Assembly: GCA_963457665.1 (NCBI GenBank)
Contig: OY735207.1
Span: 34,515,816 to 34,579,815 of the forward strand
Length of the DNA: 64,000 bases
Direction of reading: 5' to 3'
Source: Thysanoteuthis rhombus
Taxonomy: Eukaryota; Mollusca; Cephalopoda; Oegopsida; Thysanoteuthidae
Part shown: one piece after another, positions 51,873 through 64,000 of the stretch
How positions within the stretch are numbered: position 1 is the first letter of the stretch
Layout of the letters: each line of letters starts with the position of its first letter
Translations under genes and position numbers: made by a program
The notes under the pieces: model-generated
Told to the model about the DNA's origin: nothing
Seen by the model: only the letters and a program-made list of their open reading frames with translations
Databases searched by the model: none

Positions 51873-54761
51873 AGGACACTGGCTGAAAATTAATAATTCA
51901 AGAGCTCGTTTCTAAAAATAAATCAGTTTCCCATCCAATATAAAAAAGAAAAAGAATGAATGAAAATAGAATTAAAAAGAATAAAAACAAATAAATACAT
52001 CTAAAATAGGACTTGTGATATTGCTTTTACAAAAACACTTTTCATGAAGCAAGTAATAAAATTTAATAGATCTCTATACAAATTGAATTTCATTAATGCA
52101 GTATTTTTATTTGATATGACAGATTTGGTGACAGAGCATTTGAGAAAAAAAAAAAAAAAAAAAAAAAAAAAGAGTAGGAATTCATATTAATCAGGAGACA
52201 CAGGTCTCCGGCTCCCAGACTGAAAGGGGCCCCCAGGGTGGATCTAAAGGGCCTTGGGGAAGCAATAACCTGGGAGGGGGGGGTGATTTTTACATTAGCC
52301 AATAGTCTGCGTTTTCAAATTTTTTGGTGTATATTTCATTTAAGTCTATTTTTTGTACTCGACTCCATTTTAGGACCAAAATTCTAGGCTTATACACCAT
52401 GTCTTAGTCCTTTTTGTTTATATATTATATCTATAATCATTATAAACGTGGAAGTCAGGGTGCATGATTTCCAAACGCGTTGTAATGAATCTTCGATTTT
52501 TACAACCCTCATTCCAAGTCTTTTCACCTCCAACTTCTTCCAGGCTGACCCATGCAGAAATAAAGAGAAAAACTTGGGGGTGCAGGTGAGGCTAGTCCAG
52601 TGGGTAGACTTTATATTTTCTATCCATGACAGCTCACCTCACCAGAAGGTTACATTTCAACAAAAATTAATTACACACGTTGCAAGTGTCCAAAGTTGAC
52701 AATAAGACATCTTTTTAGCAACATATAAAATGTAAAAGGCCCAATTCATATCTTTTCAAAGTTGGGGTAATCATATTCAGTGTTTAGTGTGTTTTTAGAA
52801 TCTTTTTAGCAGTCTAACTAATGCAAAAAATATTCTTTTGAGTTAGCAACACTGACCAGATTGGCGTCTAGTATCAATATGTTGTGCTACAGAAGGCCAA
52901 ATTTAGTATCGATGGGTCCAGAACATGGTCTTCCCATTTTTGTATTTAGCTATTATTTATATTCTGCTGCACTAAAAATTTGTTGAAGACTCAACTCTTC
53001 ATATAAATTTTGAATTTTCTATAGAAAGACTTTTCTCCCACGAAAAAAAAAAAAAAAAAAAAAAAGATATCAAAGCCAGCTCAAAATTTCATTGACATTT
53101 CTGAGGAGCCATCTCAAGGCAATCATAACTCAGGATCCGATTGGCAAGGAAAAAGTGCAAAAATGGCACAATCTAGATCTTCCTAGACTTGCAGATATAA
53201 AGGTCTCGAAGTTCTACTGAACTGAAAATTCAAACTTATCACAAGGAAGATTTTGATGAGATAAGAATTGACTGAATTTTTTTTTCAGTTGTTGGTCAGG
53301 GAAAAATCAGCTTGTGATAGTGGAACTGGTACAGTAAAAAGACAGGCAGTTCACACAAGCTTGCGGAGAACAATAACTGATCAAATTATCACTACAAACC
53401 TCTAAGAATTTTGCCATAATGAGGGGCATGGAATTGACCATATCTAAGTGTGTCACGAGAGGATTTACAAGCTAAGATGGAAGCATAGAAATTAAAGTGC
53501 AATTGGGCCAATATGTGGTGGTAATGCTAGCATTTAGGGAGTAAGTACAGGGTAAATTTTGATAATGCATTATATGATTGGCCTATATTTGATCTGAACA
53601 GAATTTCTGGAAAAAAAAAAAAAAAAAAAAAAAATCATCACCTTGCTGGTTTAAAACTAAAAGTTATCATTTTGAAGTTTGAGAAATTCTCAAATTCAAA
53701 ACACATACATTATTAGATCAAGAAAATGTAGATCCGAAATATTTGGTGCTGTGAATGGGTAATCAAATCCGTGACGATGCAGTCTTTGTCAAGCGGTGCC
53801 AGAGGAAAGTGTTCGGGAGGGGGCCCCGAGGCTTACCAGAGTTTTGGAACATTGAGAGAAAAGAGGGGGGGGGGGTCTTGATAGACAAAAAGCAAAACTG
53901 AACAAGCTTGTCAAGGCAACAAAAGACATCATGATCAAATCATTTACCAGTTTGGGTGGGTGAAAGAACAGGTTCTAAAAGGCAGTTTTACCAAGTGGGA
54001 TGTGCTGTTGTTACCCACAGAAAACAATTGCATTGGCATACCAAAAAAAAGGAAACACCAGATAAAGGATCATTTCCTTCATGCTGAGTATCTGGGTTGT
54101 AGAAAGACCAGGATAATAGCATAGGAAGTACCTTGATCTGTCTGATGAACACATTGGGGTCTCAGCAGCTACTGACACCATATGCAGGGAATAGATTCAA
54201 TCTGATGATCACTACCTTCTCAACTATTTGGACATGGATAGCCAAAAGAAACTATCTTTTATCATTGAAGGTAGGAAGCCAGTATGCCAGATAAGCAGTG
54301 AGAGTGGTCACCAGGAAAATCAGGTCCATTATTGGGAGACATTTGCATGCGCCCTCCCCTGCTCAAAACACGATCTAATAAGGGGACACCAAAGGAGAGA
54401 TCAGATAATGGTAAAGGGTGGAGGAAGGCCCAAATAGAGGTGCCTCAGTCACTTCAAGCTGGGATACATACACACACAACAATATTTGAAAATAGGCTAA
54501 ATTTTCAAGAAATTATGTGGTGCAAAGAAGTAAATATGCATGGATCCACTCAAAAATTCTTGAATCTTAATCTATAGCCCATTCATCCATGATATTTCAT
54601 AGAGATTCACAGAGAACTTTTAGATGCATTGTGGCTGCTGGCACTTACCTAGCCAGGCATAATTGTCTTCCCTACATCTACATGGATCTGCTACAAAATT
54701 TCCTCACTTCAGAGCTTCAATTTTCTAAGTTCCTTAAATTGTCCTCTCGGAATTGCCTCAA

Positions 54762-54796
<35 letters not shown>

Positions 54797-55922
54797 AAAG
54801 AAAAAATTATCATAAACTTCCATGCTATATATTAGTATATTGACCTCAAACTAACACTTGTATTTAAAAAAAAAAAAAAAAAAAAAAAGAAAAGTTACTA
54901 AAATGACAAGGATAGCACACTAACATTTGTCGGTCACATCCACTACAGAAGTCAAGTAGAACATTAAAAAGGATTCAGTCATACAAATAATTGGAAAAAA
55001 ATGAAGGGGGGGGGACAATGGTTAGAATCTAATTAGTCTAATTTGAGGCTCACTTGAAAACCAACAAGTGCTACAAATTGTTAATTTCTGCAGAAGTAAT
55101 AAAAGTCACCATTAAAAGTACAATAGTCCAGATTGGAAGCACCAGAGATTAAAGACTATACAAAATTAAATTAAGTCAAAGACCAGCATAATTAACCAAC
55201 TAATCCTTGCAAAAGTATAAATACAAATGCTGTTGACAGAAAGCATTATCCTATACTGCCTAAATAGCTCAACTGGAGTTTGCATCCATTATTACAACAA
55301 GGAACCCATTTGTAGTTTTAATTAACTACAAGAACAAAAAATTAACTGGCAATCTAAGATTCTTCAAAAGAGATCAATTTCAAAAGCAAACATTCCTCAG
55401 AGAAAGTCAAAATTTCGGAAACTAACAGGTAATTAAAATCCCAGTATAATTAATTTCCATTTGCCATGAACATGTCTCATCAAAATTTCATCTAAGCCAG
55501 AAAGGATCAGATTTTCCAGACAAATATTCAATACATAGAATTGGCTAACAAGATGAAAATCTTCCATCCAGCACTTGATATTCCATTCAGATATGCTTTG
55601 CATATTCCAGGGGAAAAAAAGATAAAATAAGCTGTAAATGTAAATCTTCACTTAAATTTTTCTTCTTGAAGAAATAAATACTTGCAGATTACAAAAATTC
55701 CAAGTAAATCCTATGTTCCACAAACTGAGTATCAAATAAAATTCAAATTAGTCAACAATGTAAGAGATTTTCTTAATTGATGAATATTAAATTCATAACT
55801 ACCAACACTAATCAGCTTACTTCAGTATAAAAAATAGTGCAGGTAATCCTTCATCTAAAAACTGCACACACTACCCTTCTAAATGAATAAGTTAGCACAA
55901 GCATTGGGAAAACAAAAAGACT
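51873..55922. other. Repeat-rich non-coding stretch, no gene recognised
   Basis: Contains A-runs of 23-27 nt at about 52145-52171, 53043-53065, 53611-53634, 54775-54799 and 54866-54888, and poly-G runs near 52278, 53866 and 55006. The stretch 53750-54650 is relatively GC-rich and reads like old transposon sequence, but no family could be assigned. A donor-like GTAAGT on the minus strand at 54648-54643 has no plausible signal-peptide exon before it. Confidence 0.45.
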
Positions 55923-56306
55923 TATTTCTATTGATATTCAGACCATCCTCATCTTGGTTGTTTTTCATACAACGTTTCGGCCGTTGCACTCTACAGCCTT
56001 CGTCAGGTATCATCTCGTAGATTTTGGGGAAGTAACGAACCACATGAACACATAGCACAGTGGTTACAGCATCAGACAAATTACTGTAAAGTAATCTGAT
56101 GGTTCTAGGTTAGATCCTAGTGTGAGACAATATAACAATACTAATGCTAAGAGGGGAGTACGGTCAATATACCCCCGTCGGATAAATAAAGGGTTCGGTT
56201 CGTTACTTCCCCAAAATCTACCAGATGATACCTGACGAAGGCCGTAGAGTGCAACTGCCAAAACATATGAAACAAGATGAGGATGGTCCGAATATCAATA
56301 GAAATA
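55923..56306. repeat. Fold-back element: 110-120 bp inverted arms around a tRNA-like core
   Basis: Arm 55923-56041 is the inverted copy of 56198-56306, with moderate divergence and an indel of about 10 bp. The central spacer holds a tRNA-like head on the plus strand: A-box TAGCACAGTGG (56053-56063), a possible anticodon-arm stem ATCAGA/TCTGAT, and a T-arm CTAGG..CCTAG around GGTTAGATCC (56108-56117). The arms contain the sequence CCTGACGAAGGC...GAAACG. On the minus strand of the left arm this can be drawn as CTGACGAA, a 6-bp stem (55998-55993 with 55984-55979), then GAAAC. This resembles the catalytic core of a hammerhead ribozyme. Transposition class is unknown. Confidence 0.75.
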
Positions 56307-59300
56307 ATAATAATACCTCATCTCAAAAATTCCAAGATATACTAAAAAGACAGTTAGGCAGTTTAAACATAATGTTGTTTAGTTCCAAGATGAAATCCTA
56401 TCATTCCATATTTATCTCAACTTTGTTTCAAATCATAGTTTTAGCTGAAAATCATGTTTGAATCTTGTTAATCTCTCCCCCTCCCCAACTCAAGAGCAAA
56501 AAATGATGGTACTTTTTGAAAAACTATGGCAAATGAGTGAAAAATTTCCAGCCAAGCTGTAAGAATTTTTGCCTGGTTATCAAAGCTCTGATGTTATCCT
56601 ATGTCCTCAACCGATTCAGGACACTTTGGTGCCTTTAGTCAGTTTAATAAGAGCAATACTTGTTTGCTTCTCCAAAAAGAGCTCATAGTAGAGAGCTCAT
56701 TACATAACTTACATTTGGATTGGTCTTAGATATTGATCGTTATGGTTCATTTTGATTGTTTCACAATCTCTTGTATTCAGTATTGTTGTGGGGCATCATT
56801 TAGTGAGAAATCTCCTGAGTAAACTTTTTGGGCATTTGAAATGCATTTTCAGCTTCAAAATAAAGTCATATGCCAAAAATTTTGCTTATTTTTCTTCAAT
56901 TTAAGAACTAACAAAAATATACAAATTTTTCAAAATGCATGTTAAGGAAAACAGGAAGGAAAAAAAAAAAAAAAAAAAAAAAAAAATATGAGGGAAAAAA
57001 AATACCAAACAGAAGTGCGACTTATTGTCGCATCAAAAATCAAAATTGCCAGTTCCAAGCATATAAAATGTATGTGCCTACCATTACTTTTCAGCTAAGC
57101 TATAGTGCATATAGACTGAAGTCAGACAGCAATGCAAATAGATGAACCTGGCAAAAATCAACCAAACTAACATCCTTTGACCCACACTCTCTCTCATAGT
57201 TCACCCCTTTGTTCCTATGTGACTTGCAATTACAAAATGAAAGCACAGATAAATGTTTATTCAAACCTTTTTAAGAGACGGAATTTATTTGTTTATTATA
57301 AAATGTACTTTTTATAGAATTAATTGGAATATTTTAGATAGATAATTAGGAAGTACAATTGAACCTCTTTAATCCAGCAACTATGGGAGGTGGCCAATGC
57401 TCCACCACAAACAATGCTGGAAGAAATTTTTCTTTGGGGGAAATATAGAAATTTTCAATTTGCTTATGCATTCTGATCGGTTTATAAAGCACTATATTAC
57501 AATTAAAACAGTTTGAATCTGAATTGGTGCACTCTCGTGGCAGATACTCGAAATAAAATTCAAAACATGCCGAGTAAAGGGAGTTACCTGAATTCAGAGC
57601 AACAGATTAGAGAGGTACAACCAGTAGGGATTCTTAAAACTAGTTTGTCCTTGGTAGGGCCAAGTTACCAGTATTTGATTATTTTAAAAATTCAAAAATG
57701 AATAAAAGCTTAATGGCCTCCATAACAGACAGGAGAAATCAATTTCCTTTTTACACAATATAAAGAATTATACAAAATATGCTTTGCCAACTTGTTTATT
57801 CAAAATCTACAGCCATTCATTTCTGTATTTCAATGATTTTTTGGAGTGCCTACACTTTTAGAAACTGGCGCATGAACAATGGTTATCATTTTGATTTGTT
57901 CATATCTATTGCTGTACCAAGCAATTGATCATCTGATTGATCCTATTACAGGCAGTTGCAAGATCAAAAACAGGCCAAACAGCTTGCAGGGCCAATGATT
58001 ATCTCGTACAACTGTAACGAGTGCCAAAAGAAACCACTATAATTACCATCATCATAGAAGAAATACAAGAAAGCAACAACTACATTTTGCAGGGGCTTTT
58101 TTTTTTTTTCTCTCCATTAGGTACAACCATGAAGAAACAATTGTGGAGGCATTTGATTTTCTAGTAAAAAGTTGCTAGAAGCATGCCAAAGTCAGTAAAG
58201 TCTATTGAGCACAAAAGAGGAAAAAAGTTATTTTCTAAGAAGTGGGCGGGGGAATTGAGAAATTTTCTGAGAGCAAGGAATTTCCACAAAATGTACACAA
58301 ATGTAAATCTTTTGAATCTTTAAAATTTTCTTCAAATTGTTAATATAAAAATCTCAGCTTCTAAAATGGTATTTTCAGCACGATTTGGTGCAATTAATGT
58401 TGTGTCCTCAGGCAATTTAACAATTTCCCCCCACCCCGAGTAAAAACTTTGCAAAATTGACCCATTGTAAATAACAGTAATAATTCCCCGAATCTCAAAT
58501 AGAACAGTACAAATTACCATATTAGAACACTCAATGTATTATATGAAACGTATATAATTTACAGATATAAACTCCAGATTGGGTTACACATTTTTCACAT
58601 ATATATCACTTATGAAAAGTCTGCTTTACCATGATACTCCACTCCAAGTTACATTTTTTTAAGATCTGAAGTAGAACTCCAGCATTGGTTGAAGCATCAG
58701 ACCCAACGCAGCTCATAAGTGAGGATAAAAGGAATGATACAAGATACCTGCAGTAAGTTTAGCAATAAGAGCAGTCTTATTTCTGCATATATAATCAGCA
58801 ATAACCTTCTGGAACTAAGTAACACCTAGGATCACAACATAACTCCTGTAATAATGGTTGGTTGGATAGGATTTTGTTCAACATACGAGACACATTGGAC
58901 GCTGATGGTGGATATTAGATTTCTGGTGAGAATCTCCAAGTTGGTCATTCTTCATACAAAGTTTGTGATGGTGTTTTTTCTTTCCCACTGCAGAAGCATT
59001 CTGCATCTAACATAGCCCTCTGGGACCACAATGTAACAGCAACTACTCAAATTCACAGAATCTCAAATATCTTTACGGGGATCCTTCAGGTTTATATATG
59101 GGGGAGTGAGGTCTAAAGAATTTTGAAACTTAAGATTATCCTTTGTCACCGAAGAGTTGTGACCACCAGCCCATGTCATACAGTCAACGGATCAAACAAA
59201 TCTTTTGCATTTATCCCTACATGAGAGGGGAGAGTCCAGTTCTATCAATCAATGAAAAGGCTTTCTCTTATGAACGGAAAATTTCAACTCAAAGTAAAAA

Positions 59301-61379
59301 TTGTATTACTATTTGCAAAGCGCCGACACCAAGTGTTGACCTAAGGTCAAGAAACAAGACAACAATAGCTCTGATTTAGTTAAATACCTAGCTTTCCCAA
59401 CCCAATAATGATTCCAACTATTTACTTCCAGAGGCTGATTCCCAAGCCATCAATGAACAGATAATATCAATTCACTTCAACTAATTCTCAGCCTGACATA
59501 CCTTTCTCATCTTTGTCTGGGAATGCTTCGGAGAGAAAAATTATATACATATAATCTTTTTTTCTCTATCAATTTCCTTTATATTGTTGAAGGTAGTTAT
59601 TACCTATGGATTATTGATAGGGAAATTTATTACACACTAGAATCAATCCATATCAAATTACCCAAATTCTGGTTTCAAGATTGCCCCAGGTCTTCTCAGA
59701 TTTGGGGGGGGGGTAATAATGATATCAAAAAGGTGCTCCTATACCAAACTCGTCGAAATCCAAAATATTTGGCCTATATCTCTAATAGTTCTGAAATTCA
59801 AAATTTTGGAAATTTTACTCCATTTCATGCATTTTGCCAAACAAGCCTTTCCATCTAACATGTTTTTGCATTCTCTAAGAGTTCAAAAATTAGATTATTA
59901 TCTGAAAGGAACTTTAAAGATTCTCTGCATGGTTCTGGTCAAGTACAGCTGCCAAAGCCTCAGTTTGTTTCCCCCTGACATCAAAGTGTTTGAAAGCTTA
60001 AATCAAATAGATCACTGAAGCAAATCATAACAGCCTTTCATCGAAATATTTGCTTATTTCTCAAAATTGTTGCAAGAAATCATGTTCAATAGATTAGTCT
60101 CTAGAATTAATGAAATATGTCTCACTGGAATGCTGCTGACACTGGGTCTCTTCAGTCTGAGCAACCATAAATTCATTCACAGATGATTATTCAGTGCATA
60201 CTGACAGAATGAGCAATGTAATGTCATTATGTGCCCCAATTCTGGTTGATTACTGCTCCTTGGAGTTCTTTTCAGATATACACCAGCTTGATGTTGAAAA
60301 GAACTCCTGGTACATATCTGCAAAGATTCTAATACTACTGGATGCTGATGCAGTTGCATAGACAAAGTAATACACTCTTGTTGGCTTATCTTTAGCGGTG
60401 TAGAAATGAATCTTTGTAAAGAGATAAAAAATGTACCAAATTGAAAAATACAAAATATGAACAAATATATTGTGTGTACAAGTAAAATTTTCCATAAAAA
60501 GGAATTGAGCACATTTGAAAATGAATGTAATTAGTTACTAATAAAGCAATGGAAAAAAAGATTTTTTTCATAAAAAAGGGATTGTGAGAGGTTAATTCGT
60601 ATTCTTTTTTCAAACACCAGTGAAATTGACATATGTAATTGCTTGAGAGAAACTGAGATTGATTGCAATCAGTAACATACTAGAGTGATGACCGATACTG
60701 CATATGCAGTTACAACATTCAACAACTAAATTTTATTTTATTTCGAAAAATTTTTTTTTTTAAAAGCAATATTTTTGTTATGCTGTCCTAACCATTTGAA
60801 TCATTGTTTTGTTGATAAAGCAGTAAGCATGTGTTCATCAGTATGCATGGCTAGCACACATTCCTCAATGGGAGATAGGGTTGGAGGCAACAAGTGGTTA
60901 AAAATTTTGTTTTTTTCCAGTTTTAAAAAGCATTTAGGAAACCCACGGTTCATTGTAGTGTGACAATAGATACAGGTTTAAAATGTTGCATTGTAAATTG
61001 TTCCTGTCCAATACTGAAACATGTAGCATCTGCACATTGTTTATATATAGAACATGAGAGTCACACAAAACTTGATAAATACTATATTATTATGTATAAA
61101 TTGATAAAACAATACATATTTCAGAGTACTAAACTCATTGTGGCAAAAAGTTTGGCAAAATTTAGTGTATTTTTAACATGTTTCAACCATCCAACTAGTG
61201 TTGCAACTGTCCCCAGGGTTGACATCCATTACAACATGACTTCCATTCAAATAAATTTTCTGAACAATATGTCATATGTAATCTTTTGATGGTATGGGTG
61301 ATTAACATTATATTTTTTTTCCTGATATGGCGAGGAATGACATTGCTCTATCAAATCTTAGGATATGTACATACTTTCA
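56307..61379. other. Non-coding stretch, no gene recognised
   Basis: AT-rich, with a 27-nt A-run at about 56960-56986 and a poly-G run near 59704. Open frames at 59523-60018 (plus) and 60177-60613 (minus) were read in all frames. They show no domain, signal peptide with donor, or known transposon motif. Confidence 0.45.
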
Positions 61380-61660
61380 AGCTCTGACTGAGAGGGTCCA
61401 GTGAACCTAGCATTAGTTAGAGGTCATGAAGGTTCTCAGCAAAAGACAATGTCATCAGGTTCCTGAAGATCATCTTGGAGGCAGGCTGTAAAGAGTATGA
61501 GTGACCTGATATCACCTTGGAAATTTCAAGAGTCAAAAGGCCTTTGGGAAGTCGATAAATACTACAGAAAGTGCCATATTATATTCTGCTGCTTCCTCTT
61601 AGTTGATTTATCGAATGGAAAGGGTAAAGGGTCAAGTAGCTTCTAAAGCCAGCAATTTAG
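61380..61660 (-). mobile_element. Old degenerate fragment of the same RTE-like LINE
   Basis: The plus-strand text parallels the minus-oriented LINE at about 50140-50560, segment by segment. Shared stretches include GGTTCTC(A/T)GCAAAA..CAATGT, the GGCAGGC..GCTGT(A/G)AAGAGT region, GATATCACCTTG-like sequence and ..CATATTATATTCTGCTGCTT (compare CATTTCATATTCTGCAGCTT). It is more diverged and carries deletions. It covers only the middle of the reverse transcriptase and has no open frame. Confidence 0.75.
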
Positions 61661-62787
61661 TTTTTGAAGTCATTACAGTTGACAAATTTTCACACCAGGA
61701 TTTTATCAACTCAAAATGTCAGGAGTATCACCAGTGATGAAAAGGGTTTCAATTTAATACAGGTGTATTATCAAAGGAACATTGATCGCGCTGTTTTAGC
61801 TTCTTCCTCCCAAAAGAATGAAGTTTGTCCTCAACAAAGTTTATACAACAAAAAATATACTCATATTTTCACCATTTTTTTTTTTCACACACACGCACAC
61901 ACAAACATATGTGATCAGAGAAAAATGTTGTTGCCAAGCTTTCTTGTGGAGTTTATTTTGGTATATGTAGTAATCATGAATCCACTGACTTAATATTATG
62001 GATTTCCCCACAATTATGGTACAGGAGAACCTGTGATTCCCCCCCCCCCAAGAGGAATTTATGCTAGTGACATGGAGAGCTCTTGCTGATCTGATATAAG
62101 TAAAACTTTAAACCTTTGAAATTGTTCATGAATTAGAGAGAAAAGTTTACCACAAATATATTTTATCTATCAAGAAATAAATCAAACGACTTTTCATGTA
62201 AAGATTCTACAAATGTTTACTGCATAATAATCAAGACAAAATCTACCTTAATTGCAGTATATTCTGCTTCAAACAAGACCCAATTACTGGGCTCATACAA
62301 CCAGTTTTTCAAAGTAATGTTATTTTCATTTAATTTCCATTAGATAGAGCAGGGATGGTGAGAATTGCTAGAGGAGCCACGCAAGATGAACTTCAGAATT
62401 GAGAGCTACAAGACAAACAAAAATCACAAGTGTTTATTGTCACTAACATTTTATATGAATGTCGACAAATACATGTATTGTCCATTTAAAATGTTTTGCC
62501 AACATCAGCAGCTATAGCAGCATCAGGTCTTGATTTAAAATCATTCTTAGATCAATTGTTTGGGTAGACACTATTGCTGTTAAGGGCTCAAAAACTAATA
62601 ATGAATTGTACAGATATCAAAATCGAATTTACAAAAATTGCACTAGTAAATCTCACAAAATAAATAATAATAAATAATAGTAAATAATGACAGAGCCCAT
62701 TTTGCTCCAGACTTCCTCAATCCTACTCTTTATGCTGGGTACTAAGCAGATAGGCATCGAGTACCATTTTCTAAATCTTTGGTATGA
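61661..62787. other. Non-coding stretch, no gene recognised
   Basis: Contains a T-run followed by a CA-rich microsatellite (about 61877-61905) and a poly-C run near 62040. No exon was recognised; the lower part is probably the tail of the SINE-like element that follows in minus orientation. Confidence 0.45.
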
Positions 62788-62852
62788 CTGTTCATGGATT
62801 GAACCCACAACCTACAGAACCAGGGGTTGAGTACTCTACTATGGTGATTAGT
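62788..62852 (-). repeat. tRNA-derived SINE-like head
   Basis: On the minus strand an A-box-like CACCATAGTAGAGTAC (62831-62846) and a strong B-box-like GGGTTCAATCC (62796-62806) lie at tRNA spacing. No clean acceptor stem is present, so a SINE or tRNA pseudogene is likelier than a working tRNA. Confidence 0.5.
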
Positions 62853-64000
62853 TCCAATCCACCAGAAACTAAAATAAAAAAAAAAAAATAAAAAAAAAAA
62901 CCTACATATTTGCCTGCTTGCACTTTCAATTGTCTATCAGAATCATTGAAGATTCTAACATTTGCTAAAAGAACTTGTGACTCATAAAATTCTGATAACA
63001 CGAATCTATTCCAGTTAGAGTGAAAAAAATTTCAGTTTCAGTAGGTGTATGTCCTTGCTGAAAGTCATTTCCTTCGCAACCCTCTCAGCTGATATTCCCA
63101 CTGACAAAAAAAAAAAAAGTTTTAATCTATGCAAATTAGTATCGGTTGCCAATTTTTTTACTGTACCAGTCTTATAAAATCAGCTAGTAATGGTGTAAGA
63201 GAAATATCAAAATAAATTGCTCACTTTGCAGTTTTAGTATACCTAAAATATTGTTTGATAAATGAGTATGTGGGGAGAAAAGTTGGTTATGAGACACCAG
63301 ACTTTTCTGTAGTGATTGAGAGTTGAGTAGTAATGATACGAGTATTGATCTACGATTAAAAATATGAATCTGTGACACTGAAAACAGACGGTTTCACTTA
63401 CGGCTCAATCAGTAATAAATTGTTTGGATTGTACTGTGACCTAAGCTTAGCCTCACAATGTACAAGACCTAAAATCTTCAAACATAATACATGGAAGGGG
63501 GGGGGGGATTAACCTGTAACAAGTTTCATTAGGCTGAAATCTATGCAAGATTAAAAGGACAATAAGCAACTTGAAAGCTTCATACGAGAAAAACAGTTAT
63601 TCAAGCAAAATATGCACAATTCCTCAGTAATTCATCATTGATTAAGGAAGTGATCATTTTATTGAAAAGATCAAAAGCATTTAGAAGTGCTAAAACAAGG
63701 CTTACTAATCACAGATAATTTTGAGGAGGAATGTAGGAAAAATCTTCATAAACTAAATTTCATATAATTCATTACAGCAATAGCTAATGCTTTTGAAACT
63801 AATTGCAATCTTGTATTGATGGGATATTATAATAATGGGCAACAGTCTTTTCCACAAGCTCTGATGAATACATACCTACAATCTTTTCTACCACAAAAAT
63901 ATTTATTGGGTTTATCTGGGCACATTACTTTCACATTAAATTTTAACCATACAATTCAGGTTTAGTGATAGGAACAAACAAGTTAATGTAGTTCCTAAAA
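62853..64000. other. Non-coding stretch to the window end
   Basis: AT-rich with an A-rich patch at 62873-62900 and poly-G near 63498. A weak 40-nt exon-like segment on the minus strand at 63876-63915 has a GTATGT donor and a phase compatible with Ig domain 1, but a poor acceptor and no signal-peptide character. It is not annotated as coding. Confidence 0.4.

Noticed and set aside
54649-54695. Sequence before a GTAAGT donor on the minus strand, considered as the first receptor exon
   Set aside because: No start codon in the needed frame, no hydrophobic core, and the surroundings look like old transposon sequence.
60177-60613. Overlapping minus-strand frames with hydrophobic starts, considered as a signal-peptide exon
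   Set aside because: The hydrophobic character comes from AT-rich codons in several frames at once, and no GT donor in the required phase follows a plausible signal sequence.
63876-63915. 40-nt minus-strand segment with GTATGT donor reading INPINIFVVEKIV in a phase that fits Ig domain 1
   Set aside because: The acceptor lacks a pyrimidine tract, there is no signal peptide or domain character, and a segment this short can match the phase by chance.

Overview
The window is a piece of an AT-rich, intron-rich animal genome with dense homopolymer A tracts, short poly-G runs, AT and GT microsatellites, tRNA-derived SINE-like repeats, RTE-like LINE relics and a mariner relic. The sequence alone does not name the species. 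The repeat content and the style of the one gene suggest a lophotrochozoan invertebrate, possibly a cephalopod mollusc; this is inference.

One protein-coding gene can be reconstructed, on the minus strand, from seven exons: 48661-48993, 45017-45331, 39078-39122, 33284-33397, 30931-30967, 29491-29548 and 18945-19283. All splice phases agree (1,1,1,1,2,0) and every intron has GT..AG ends. The spliced 3' part encodes about 413 residues: two immunoglobulin-like domains, a short stalk, one transmembrane helix with a basic stop-transfer sequence, and a cytoplasmic tail of about 150 residues. The tail carries two ITIM-like motifs (VLYATV, LHYAEL), an ITSM-like motif (TDYAVI) and a run of nine prolines. 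It therefore looks like an invertebrate paired-phosphotyrosine (inhibitory-type) Ig receptor. The signal peptide, the start codon and any further N-terminal domain were not found and probably lie beyond position 64000.

Region by region: 1-18.9 kb lies downstream of the stop codon. It holds a GC-rich 16-unit 30-bp minisatellite, one copy of a near-identical duplicated block, SINE-like elements and a LINE 3' end. 18.9-49 kb is the gene with its introns, which contain a mariner relic, SINE-like repeats, a possible dead Ig exon and the second copy of the duplicated block. 49-64 kb holds a near-complete but broken RTE-like reverse transcriptase in minus orientation, an older fragment of the same family, and a fold-back element with a tRNA-like core.

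The most notable signals are the ITIM/ITSM receptor, the extreme strand bias of homopolymers (about 34 A-runs of 15 nt or more on the plus strand and no T-run that long), the 43-kb-spaced direct duplication with a sharp change of identity at one end, and the fold-back repeat whose arm resembles a hammerhead-ribozyme core. No prokaryotic genes, CRISPR arrays, rRNA or intact tRNA genes were seen.
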